NCBI GenBank assembly: GCA_019454045.1
Contig: SKCR01041526.1
Coordinates: forward strand, 1-64,000
Length of the DNA: 64,000 nucleotides
Direction of reading: 5' to 3'
Source of the DNA: Zanthoxylum bungeanum
Lineage: Eukaryota > Streptophyta > Magnoliopsida > Sapindales > Rutaceae
Below the pieces are notes generated by a model that was given only the letters and a program-made list of their open reading frames with translations, did no database searches and had not been told where the DNA came from. The position numbers and the translations under genes are program-made. Shown piece after piece: positions 55,716 through 64,000 of this stretch (its first letter is position 1; each line of letters starts with the position of its first letter).

Positions 55716-57741
55716 GCCTTACAAGTTGCAGTGGTTAAATGATTGTGGTGAAGTGAAGGTAACGAAGCAGGTATTATTGAGCTTTACCATTGGGCCTTAC
55801 ACAGATGATGTTCTATGTGATGTGATTCCGATGCATGCGGGTCATATACTTTTGGGAAGGCCGTGGCAGTTTGATAAGAAGGTGATTCATGATGGGTTCA
55901 AGAATAAGTATTCATTTCAACATAAAGGGAAACCCATTACACTATACCCACTTACACCAAAGCAAGTCCATGAAGATCAGGTTAAGTTGCAACTTGAGAG
56001 GGATAAAGAGAGGGCGAGTGCAAACACTAACTTGGGGGAAACTAGTGAGAGTGTGAAAAATAAGGCCAAGGCCGAGAGTTTACCAAAAGGAAGTGAGAGT
56101 GAAAGTAAGGGGGATACCAAAGGGAGAGTGAAAAGAAGTTTCTACATGGGTGAGGGTGAAGCGAGGAGAGCTTTCAAGACTAGCAGCCTGATGCTATTGT
56201 TAGTTTACAAGGAGCCCCATGTTTATTTTTCTAACACTGACTCTTTGCTTCCTATGTCTATTTCATCTCTTTTGCAGGACTACAACGATGTACTGACTGA
56301 GGACATTCCTTGTGGGCTTCCACCCATTAGAGGCATTGAGCACCAGATAGACTTCGTACCTGGAGCAGTCATTCCCAACAGGCCATCCTATAGAAGCAAT
56401 CCTGAGGAGACAAAGGAACTTCAACGGCAAGTGCGGGATTTGATGGACAAGGGGTATGTAAGGGAAAGCATGAGTCCTTGTGCAGTACCAGTGCTTCTAG
56501 TTCCTAAGAAAGATGGGACATGGCGGATGTGTGTTGATTGTCGAGCCATCAATAATATAACGTTAAAGTATCGCCATCCTATTCCTAGGCTAGATGACAT
56601 GTTAGATGAATTGCATGGTTCCAAGATATTTAGTAAGATTGATTTGAAAAGTGGATACCATCAAATTCGCATGAGAGAGGGAGATGAGTGGAAAACCGCA
56701 TTTAAGACCAAATATGGATTATATGAATGGTTAGTTATGCCATTTGGTCTTACAAACGCACCTAGCACATTTATGAGATTAATGAATCATGTTATGCGTG
56801 CATTTATAGGTAAGTTTGTTGTGGTATACTTTGATGACATCTTAGTTTACAGTACATCGATTGAGGAACATGAATTACATTTGAGACATGTACTTGATGT
56901 TTTACGAAAAGAACAACTGTATGCTAACTCTGACAAATGCACATTTTGCATGGATAGACTTGTTTTTCTTGGATTTGTTGTGAGTGCAGATGGCATCGAG
57001 GTAGATGTGGAGAAGGTGAAGGCAATTCAGGAATGGCCTACACCAACTACAGTGACAGAAGTCCGAAGCTTTCATGGCTTAGCGAGCTTCTATAGGAGAT
57101 TTGTCAAGGACTTCAGTAGCATTGCCGCGCCATTGACCGACGAGGTAGTAAAGAAGACAGTTGGTTTTCAATGGGGCGAGGCACAAGAGCGAGCATTCCA
57201 GGATCTTAAAGCGAAGTTATGCAGTGCGCCCATTTTGGCACTACCCAACTTCGAGAAGACATTTGAAATTGAGTGCGACGCATCAGGGTTAGGTATTGGA
57301 GCAGTTCTTATGCAAGAAAAGCGGCCAATAGCCTATTTTAGTGAGAAGCTGAATGGAGCAGCTTTGAGGTACCCCACGTACGATAAAGAGTTATATGCGC
57401 TTGTGAGAGCACTTCAGACGTGGCAACACTACTTGTGGCCTAAAGAGTTTGTGATCCACACCGACCATGAATCATTAAAACACTTGAAGGGTCAAGGTAA
57501 GCGACACGCAAAATGGATGGAATTCGTTGAGTCATTTCCATATATTATACGCTACAAGCAAGGTAAAGAAAACATCGTGGCCGATGCATTATCTCGCAGG
57601 TATGTTTTACTTACTTCAATGCATGCACGAATGTTGGGATTTGATTTGATTAAGGAACTATATGAGTGTGATTCTGATTTTGGTGAGATTAGATTATGTT
57701 GCTTGTGCAAAGTCATCTTTTGGAAAGTTTTACATTCATGA
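55699..57741 (+). pseudogene. gypsy-E protease end, reverse transcriptase and RNase H
   Basis: A 680-codon open frame. It has the protease C-terminal part ([17 protein letters not shown]), the linker, and RT ([29 protein letters not shown], the YFDD box at 56827-56838, [14 protein letters not shown]). RNase H follows ([36 protein letters not shown]). RT and RNase H motifs are all intact. The frame leaves the polyprotein near 57690 by a single indel before integrase. Confidence 0.95.
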
Positions 57742-58645
57742 CGGTTTCTTATTTAAAGCGAACAGGTTGTGTGTTCCTGCTTGTAGTATGCGTGAGTTGC
57801 TTGTGAAAGAAGCGCATGGGGGAGGTTTGATGGGGCATTTTGGGATTACTAAGACTTTAGCTATTTTACATGAGCACTTTTATTGGCCTAAAATGAAACG
57901 TGATGTTGAGCGTATTTGTGATCAGTGTCTAACATGTAAGCATGCTAAATCTAAATTAATGCCACATGGTTTGTATACTCCTTTGCCTGTACCTAGCGAA
58001 CCTTGGGTTGATATATCGATGGATTTTGTGTTAGGTTTGCCAAGGACAAAGAGGGGTAGAGATTCAATCTTTGTTGTAGTTGATAGGTTTAGTAAAATGG
58101 CTCATTTCGTTGCATGTCATAAAACCGATGATGCTACAAACATTGCAGATTTATTTTTCAAAGACATAGTGCGACTCCATGGTATACCTAGGAGTATTGT
58201 ATCTGATAGAGATGTTAAGTTCCTTAGCCATTTTTGGAAGGTGTTGTGGGCTAAACTAGGCACCAAACTATTGTATTCTACCACATGTCACCCACAGACT
58301 GATGGACAAACGGAGGTAGTTAATAGGACTTTATCTCAATTATTGCGCACTATAGTTGGTAAGAATTTGAAGAGTTGGGAAGATTGTTTGCCATTTATTG
58401 AGTTTGCATATAATCGTAGCATTCATTCTTCTACATCATTTTCACCTTTTGAGATTGTTTATGGTTTTCAGCCACTAACTCCATTGGATTTGTTACCATT
58501 ACCTATTGATGAGCATACAGGGTTAGATGGCAAAAGGAAGGCAGATTTGGTGAAGCATATCCATGAGAAGGTAAGAGAGCACATTCAACGAAAAGAAAGA
58601 ACGAGCAATACGCTTCTCATGCAAATAAGGGAAGAAAACGTGTAG
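57662..58645 (+). pseudogene. gypsy-E integrase
   Basis: A 327-codon frame with the HHCC domain ([37 protein letters not shown]). The core follows: PWVDISMDF with the first Asp, [11 protein letters not shown] with the second, HPQTDGQTE with the downstream Glu region. It ends by frameshift near 58600, where gypsy-B reads on into the C-terminal domain. It would insert the cDNA; catalytic residues appear intact. Confidence 0.92.
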
Positions 58646-59136
58646 TCTTTCAACCTGGTGATTGGGTTTGGGTACACATGCGTAAAGAGAGATTTCCCGA
58701 ACAGCGTAAATCCAAGCTACAATCGAGAGGAGATGGACCTTTTCAAGTCTTGGAAAGGATCAATGACAATGCATATAAGCTGGATTTGCAAGGTAAGTAC
58801 AACGTCTCTGCTACTTTTAATGTTTCTGACTTAACTCATTTTGATGCAGGTTCAGATTCGAGGTCGAATCCTTTTCAACAAGGAGGGAATGACATGAGTC
58901 CAACCACACCAGAGACATTACAGGATGCAGCTAACAACTTGGAAGAACCCATGCAATTGCCAACAGGGCCAATCACACGCCAAAGAGAAAAGAAGATCAG
59001 AGAGGCCTTTGCGGGACTAGCTCAGAGCTATGTGACCAGTTGCAACAACCAAGTCAAGTGCACACCAGAGACACATATAGGCATAACCAGAGAGGTCCCC
59101 AAGCTATTTCATTTGACCCAGATCAGCTCAGACTGA
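58646..59136 (+). pseudogene. gypsy-E integrase C-terminus and LTR-encoded GPITR tail
   Basis: The frame from 58678 has GDGPFQVLERINDNAYKLDL, NVSATFNVSDLTHF and DSRSNPFQ. It passes through the polypurine tract into the 3' LTR at 58890 and ends at 59134-59136. The LTR supplies about 81 residues including LPTGPITRQR and a Lys/Arg-rich segment. To my knowledge a polyprotein end overlapping the 3' LTR with a CR-type motif is reported for plant CRM-clade elements. No classical chromodomain is visible. Confidence 0.82.
58878..58889 (+). other. gypsy-E polypurine tract
   Basis: ACAAGGAGGGAA immediately before the TGACATG of the 3' LTR. It is translated as part of the polyprotein. Confidence 0.85.
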
Positions 59137-60515
59137 AGCATAGCAGAGCAGCTTCAGCACCAGCACCCTTTTGACCCGATTTCACCCATTTTGGGACTAT
59201 GTTGAATTCGGCCAAATGGGGGCATTTTTGTCATTTGTGCTCGACATTTTGACTTTATTTATTATGTAATTAGCATGGTTGACTATGCCATTAGGCTTAA
59301 TTATGCTTAGATTTGTACTTAGCCGGAAGCACGTCAATTTACTATAGCATGTAAGCACCTTAATTAGCTTAAGTGGGATTAGCTTCTAATCTTTGTTTTA
59401 AGTTTATTTAGGTGCAAAAGGACCTTAATGGTCGTGGTTGAGGTGCTTGACTTAGGGCTTTTGGTAATTTTAGCTCTAGGGTCATTTTAGCCTTTTTACT
59501 CTTTTGTAACCCTTATTATATGACTCTTCTTTGTATTTTTGGACAACCAACGTAATATACAGAATTTTGAAAGAAAGAAAAGCTTGAGCTTTCCATGGCT
59601 ATGGCCAAAACCTTGTTGAGGGAGGGATCCCCTTTTCAAGTTCAAATTGACTTATCTAAGCTTGGCAACTTAGTGGCGTCTCCATTGCTAGCAAAATACA
59701 ATCTGATTTCATGCTTGTGGTTATCATGGACGTGAGTTTCATGGTGGTTAGGGGCTGATCTTGGTTGGGTTTTGTTCCTACAAAATCAGTATTGACAAGA
59801 AACCCACTTGGATTCGAAATCCAAGCAAACCCCAAGCAACGGACAGAACCCCAAGAACCGCGAATATGATTTTGTAGAAACAAAACCCTTCCAAGGCCAC
59901 AAAGAAGACCACAAAGAACTTGCCCTTGAGAACCTTTAAGATGAATCCTTGTAGTGTTTTGCTAGCAATGGAGACGCCACTAAGTTTGCCAAACTTAGAT
60001 AAGTCGATTCAAACTTGAAAAGGGGAATCCCTCCCTTACAATAATTCGGCCATAGCCAAAGCTTTAAGCTTTTTGAGTTTACAAATTCGTTGGTTGCCTC
60101 AAATGAAGAAGAAAGTAAGCTTAAATATTGTTACAAAAAGAAACCCTAAAGGCATAAAGACAATAATGCCCCTAAAAACGAAATTACACAAATATCAAGT
60201 CTTTAAGTCTTTAATAGCCTAAAAAGCTTTATTCTAAACTTATTTGGGCCAAGTGAGATGGCTTTGGGCCCTTTCCATCGAAGCCCACATGCGCCTCTAT
60301 TTGTTGGTTGCAGCCGGCCATAAAACTCTGAACTAATCCCGCCATTGCTTCTCTGAGTCTTTTGGTCCTCTGCCTCGTAATTGGCCCTTCTGGTACTTGT
60401 AATGCGTCATTTGGTTTGTTGTCTGCCTGGATCATGTCAAGTATTCAAAGTTCTTGGGGTTTTGAGAAAGATGCTTGGGGTTTGCTTGGTTTCCAACCCA
60501 AGTGAGTTCTTGTCA
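58890..60515 (+). repeat. gypsy-E 3' LTR, split by solo LTR K
   Basis: Parts 58890-59792 and 60440-60515 join at AGTAT to give a ~974-bp LTR, nearly identical to the 5' LTR in the parts compared. It ends TTCTTGTCA before the CCAAG duplication. Confidence 0.93.
59793..60439 (-). repeat. solo LTR K in the gypsy-E 3' LTR
   Basis: 647 bp with AGTAT at 59788-59792 and 60440-60444. On the minus strand it starts TGACATGATCC and ends TTTCTTGTCA. It encodes the minus-strand tail frame (60435-60229) with PEGPITRQRTKRLREAM. It is a different subfamily from gypsy-E but related to J. It is the youngest event in this stack. Confidence 0.95.
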
Positions 60516-61090
60516 CCAAGAACCGTGAATTTGATTTTGTATGAACAAAACCCTTCCAAGGCCACAAAGAACTTGCCCTGGAAAACCTTTAAGATGATTC
60601 CTTGTAGTGTTTTGCTAGCAATGGAGACGCCACTAAGCTTGCTAAACTTAGATAAGTCGATTTTAACTTGAAAGGGAAATCCCTCCCTTACAAGAATTCG
60701 GCTATAGCCAAAGCTTTAAGCTTTTGTGTTTACAAATTTCATTGATCGTTCCCAAAAGAAAAAGAAAGAAAGTTTAAATAGTGTTACAAAGAGAAACCCT
60801 AAAGGCATAAAGACAACAATGGCCCTAAAGGCTAAATTACAAAAATACCAAGTCTTCAAGTCTTCAAAGGCCTGTGAAGCTTCATTCATAACTGATTTGG
60901 GCAAGTGAAGTGGCTTTGGGCCCTCTCTATTGAAGCCCACATGCGTCTCTATTTGTTTGTTGCAATCGGCCATAACACTCTGAACTAATCCCGCCATTGC
61001 TTCTCTGAGTCTTTTGGTCCTCTGCCTCGTATTGGCCCTTCTGGTACTTGTAATGGGTCTTTTGCTTTGTTGTCGGCCTGGATCATATCA

Positions 61091-61606
61091 CTCTTCGCTG
61101 GTTTGGACTACGGTACTGGCCATGTGTGGGTTAGATTGGAGTTCTCGAGTTTGGTTGCAGACGGTTGAGTGGATGTATCAGTTAATCGACGCCTCATTAT
61201 ATCATCTTCTTGTTCGGCTTTCTTTTTTGCGACAGTTTACTACATATTGAGGGAGAGGAATGCCCTCATGCATGATGTGACCCCTCGCCTTGTCAGTGCT
61301 ATGCTTTGTGATATTGTGTTTACTGTCCGGTCTCGTGCCAGTTTACTACGGAGGGTGAAACCTTCTTATGATAATAAATGGCTTCACATTTCTTGGCGCA
61401 TGTCTGATGACATTTTCTGTTGGTTTTGTTTTATTTATAGCCTTTCGAGTTTTTACTAGGAGGGCTTGTCCTCTCTAGTTTTCTAAGGTTTGCCCCTTTA
61501 GCTTTTTGCTTTGTTGCTAGGAGGGTCTGTCCTCCCTAGCTGTCTGGGGTATGCCCATGTGCTTTTGTTTCATTTTGTTAATACATTTTTTACCTTATCT
61601 AAAAAT
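61091..61606 (+). mobile_element. LINE 3' fragment (L)
   Basis: A plus-strand LINE end with ORF2 C-terminal codons (LAMCGLDWSSRVW, then VRSRASLLRRVKPSYDNKW) and the 3' UTR. The TAGGAGGG...CCTC(T/C)CTAG motif is present twice in tandem (about 61456-61550), unlike other copies. The tail is TTTTTACCTTATCT(A)n. 5' truncated at LTR J. Confidence 0.82.
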
Positions 61607-62002
61607 AGTTAATTTGGGTGTTTGCAGCTGACCATCGACAAAGGCTTTTGCATATCTTAGTGTTCCAGGTTAACAAACTAATTTATTACACATATATAAG
61701 AGAATCAATTCATTGTTAGAATAATATTGTGTGGAATCACAACCCTAGATATTTGTTTTCTTTATTATCAATTTCCTTTGTTTTATTTTATATTTTTATT
61801 TATGATTTATTTAGCAAATCCACTTCAACCAACCAATCAAGAAATCATTCCCTTCTCACCTCAATTAGATACATGTAAACATTTAGTATCAATAATTAAT
61901 AACAACAGTATAAATTAAGTCCTCGTGGGATCGATATTTTTGTACTACTTGAACGATACGTGCACTTGCGTTACGTGTTTGTTTACCACCAATCAGTTAT
62001 GT
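61607..62002. other. unassigned AT-rich segment
   Basis: About 400 bp matching none of the families here. It contains AAGTCCTCGTGGGATCGATA followed by TACTACTTGAACGATACGTG near 61918-61965. I recall similar wording near the end of some plant gypsy (Athila/Tat-type) LTRs, so it may be a remnant of another element. No ORF of note. Confidence 0.35.
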
Positions 62003-62680
62003 TGTAAAGCACACTGCACCCTATCCAACTCCCTCCTAATCTCCAAGGCCCTATCCGAAAGATTAGAAAAGTTCTCAACAGTAAACTTCTTCAGAGCCAC
62101 CTTCACACTGTTCAACTTACGACATAAGCGGAACATCGGTGTGCCACAAACATGAATATCCCTAGCCATAGCCACAACAGAAAGGAAATCAAGATGATTA
62201 GCCCAAAAATCAAAGAATTTTAAAGGAGTTTTCTTCTTTGGGAGCTCAGCAAGCTTAACAACCATAGGACAGTGGTATGAAATCTGAGGGGGAAGAAACC
62301 TAGCAACCGAACCCGGAAAGAGACACTCCCAAAAGAAATTAGCGACAATACGGTCAAGCTTCCACCAAATAGGAGAGTGAACCTGCTTATTAAACCACAT
62401 AAAACGACAGCCAGAAAACTGAAGATCATCCAAACCATCCTGCCCCAAGCAGCATCCCTTGTCTTTCCAAGAAGGCCACGACAAAGAACCGCCACTATGC
62501 TCGAGAGTAGAACGGATAGCGTTGAAATCCCCCATAACTAACCACAGAGAAGCATCAAAATCACTACCACAAGTAATCAAATCAGCCTAAAGCTCCCGAC
62601 GCTTCTCATAATCGCATTCACCATAGACCATAAAAACCACACAACTCCAAATAACAGAAACATTGTGACACACGACATTG
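62003..62680 (-). pseudogene. LINE internal fragment (M), endonuclease part of ORF2
   Basis: A minus-strand frame 62580-61993 with MGDFNAIRS and ISYHCPMVVKLAELP, corresponding to the middle of the endonuclease and the start of the RT linker. A TAG replaces the Trp codon before it (near 62587). Both LINE ends are missing, which target-primed insertion alone does not explain. It is diverged from LINE-A, B and C. Confidence 0.85.
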
Positions 62681-63398
62681 TATAGCCAATTTTGAAGACA
62701 TGATATTTTTGAAGAATTTGGCCATTTTATGCCTTATATGTAATTCGGCCAAATAGCTTGTATTTTTGACCTTATACTTGACATGTTGATCTCTTTAGGC
62801 TATTTTTAACTTAGTTAGCTAGGTCAAATTGGATTAGAACTAAATTAGTTAGTCAAATGGACCTATTAGGCATTTGTAGAAATGATGCCTCTTTTGTTGA
62901 CTTTTTATTTTTGATGTTTTTGCCACTCGCATAAAGATCTTGGTGGGGGGGATATTTGTATTACATAGTAAATGACTATTAAGGGTTTGACCTTTAATTA
63001 GCCATTGGGTAGTTTTAGGATTTTTTTTTAGTCTTTTTACCTTTCAAGGGCATTTTAGTAAATTTACCTTGAACTATATATTTGTAACTTTGCTTCTTCA
63101 ATAACATATCATACAATTTCAAAATTTCTTCAAAAGAATGGCTATGGCCGAATTTCAAGCTTAAGGGAGGGATTCCCCTTTGTTTTAGCTTCGACTTATC
63201 TAAGACATGGCAACCTTAGTGGTGTCTCTGTGCTAGCATAACACTACAAGGAATCATTTTAAAGGTTCTCAAAGACAAGTTCTTTATGAGTCTTCTTTGG
63301 GGCCTTGGAAGGGTTTTGTTCTAACAAAATCAAATTCGCAGTTCTTGGGGTTCTATCCGTTGTGAGGGGGCCTAATCATCCAAGTGAGTTCCGCGTCA
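62681..63398 (+). repeat. gypsy LTR fragment (N), gypsy-C type
   Basis: The 3' two thirds of a gypsy-C-type LTR, from TATAGCCAATTTTGAAGACA to the terminus TTCCGCGTCA. It is uninterrupted where LINE-C and the 39-bp LINE tail sit in gypsy-C. No primer site follows. Confidence 0.82.
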
Positions 63399-63563
63399 CG
63401 GAGGCACATTGGCATCATATCAGGGTTTCCATGGAGGGGTTCCAAAGCTATTACACTTTACCCAAGTGATACCAGATTAATGCACCAGTAATTCGAAAGT
63501 CAAATACCTTTTTGACGAATGAAGCTGAATCAAGCCCAACTCCAAGTATTCGAGTAACACAAG
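63399..63563 (+). repeat. gypsy LTR fragment (O), gypsy-B/H type
   Basis: The middle of a plus-strand LTR: GGCACATTGGCATCATATCAGGG, TTCCAAAGCTATTACAC and CCAAGTATTCGAGTAACAC match LTRs B and H read on their sense strand. It starts abruptly at 63399 and is cut by a LINE tail at 63564. Confidence 0.72.
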
Positions 63564-63848
63564 GCTTTTTTTTTGGATAAAGTAAGTGTATTAACCAAAA
63601 GAAAACTATACAAGAGCAAATGGGCATACCCCAGACTACTAGAGAGGACAAGCCCTCCTAGAAGAAAAGCCGAAAGGCTACAAGAAAAATAAGATCAACA
63701 GAAGATGTCATCGGGCAAGTGCCATGATAAGTGAAGCCATTTATTGTCATAAGATGGATTCACCTTCCGTAAAAAACTAGCACGATTCCGAACATCAAAA
63801 ACAATATCACTAAGCAGAACAGAAACAGGCCGAAGAGACGCATCATGA
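63564..63848 (-). mobile_element. LINE 3' fragment (P)
   Basis: Poly-T, GGATAAAGTAAGTGTATTAACC, the 3' UTR motif and ORF2 C-terminal codons on the minus strand, closely matching LINE-C. It ends around GACGCATCATGA. No target duplication was found. Confidence 0.8.
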
Positions 63849-64000
63849 CAATAAATGGGCTTGCTTAATAAAGCGCATCATGAGAAGAGCCTTGACTTTT
63901 TATTATATTAATAAAGCGCTAGCGCGCTACTTATAGCAGCTTGCTTCAAAGCTTTACTAATAGGGCTTTTTTTATAGATTAAGAGGTGAGTAAGGGGCTG
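63849..64000. other. unassigned sequence at right edge
   Basis: It matches no element here. It contains AAAGCGCTAGCGCGCTAC and several AAGC/GCTT motifs in inverted arrangement, and repeats GCGCATCATGA from the LINE-P end near 63875. The wording recalls plant mitochondrial intergenic DNA, but that is an impression only. Confidence 0.3.

Larger units (their letters stand above)
51366..60515 (+). mobile_element. gypsy-E, best-preserved CRM-like Ty3/gypsy element
   Basis: A plus-strand element with CCAAG duplications (51361-51365 and 60516-60520). It has a 5' LTR, primer site, 1.8-kb leader, gag, protease, RT, RNase H, integrase, a polypurine tract, and a 3' LTR carrying solo LTR K. Without K it is about 8.5 kb. 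The LTRs differ by only a few bases in the stretches compared. Gag-pol has four evident single-base frame breaks and no large deletion. Confidence 0.95.
51305..61090 (-). repeat. gypsy LTR, minus strand (J), split by gypsy-E
   Basis: Parts 51305-51365 and 60516-61090 join at the CCAAG duplication of gypsy-E to give a ~636-bp LTR. It is related to K, has TGA...ATCATATCA ends, and encodes a VQSVMADCNKQIETHVGF tail on the minus strand. Its own flanks do not match (CCTAA on the left, CTCTT on the right), and they are different elements: gypsy-D gag and a LINE. Confidence 0.82.

Overview
This window has the features of a eudicot-like plant nuclear genome and is almost entirely nested retrotransposons. 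I see no convincing host protein gene, tRNA, rRNA or CRISPR array. Three element groups account for nearly all of it. (1) An L1-type LINE family: ORF1 has a DUF4283-like region and a CCHC knuckle; ORF2 has an endonuclease, reverse transcriptase and zf-RVT region; the 3' end is ...CTTATCC(A)n. (2) A Ty3/gypsy family with an initiator-Met tRNA primer site and LTRs starting TGACATGA. Its polyprotein runs through the polypurine tract into the 3' LTR and ends in a GPITR-type tail, which resembles plant CRM-clade (centromeric) chromoviruses. (3) One Ty1/copia element. Species and chromosome position cannot be read from the window; a pericentromeric or heterochromatic location is an inference.

Layout. 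1-11.1 kb: an old gypsy remnant (G0) split by LINE-A (minus strand, 14-bp target duplication), itself split by gypsy-A, a deleted gypsy derivative. 11.06-12.02 kb: a minus-strand LTR (H) and a LINE tail. 12.02-26.48 kb: gypsy-B (minus strand) with the 6.6-kb LINE-B in its leader. 26.48-27.16 kb: LINE-D fragment. 27.16-39.18 kb: gypsy-C (plus strand), with LINE-C in its 5' LTR, a 39-bp LINE tail in the same LTR and a LINE fragment in its leader. 39.18-48.16 kb: a LINE tail split by the copia element, whose gag is split by a gypsy solo LTR. 48.16-51.30 kb: leader and gag of gypsy-D, with a long minisatellite. 51.30-61.09 kb: a minus-strand LTR (J) split by gypsy-E, the best-preserved element, whose 3' LTR holds another solo LTR (K). 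61.09-64.0 kb: a mosaic of LINE and LTR fragments, plus two short stretches I cannot assign.

Most insertions can be ordered from exact target-site duplications: AGTAT (K), CCAAG (gypsy-E), ATAAG (solo LTR in copia), CCTAG (copia), and 10-16 bp for the LINEs. Every coding region carries frameshifts or stops. Gypsy-E needs the fewest, and its LTRs and the solo LTR in copia look nearly identical by eye, so that subfamily moved recently. The more unusual observations are an extra unassigned ORF and a cluster of ACATGTCGT palindromes in the copia leader, a conserved polyprotein tail encoded by the gypsy LTRs, a LINE 5' end fused to gypsy leader sequence, a 39-bp LINE insertion with a perfect target duplication, and a 64-bp duplicated target around gypsy-A.
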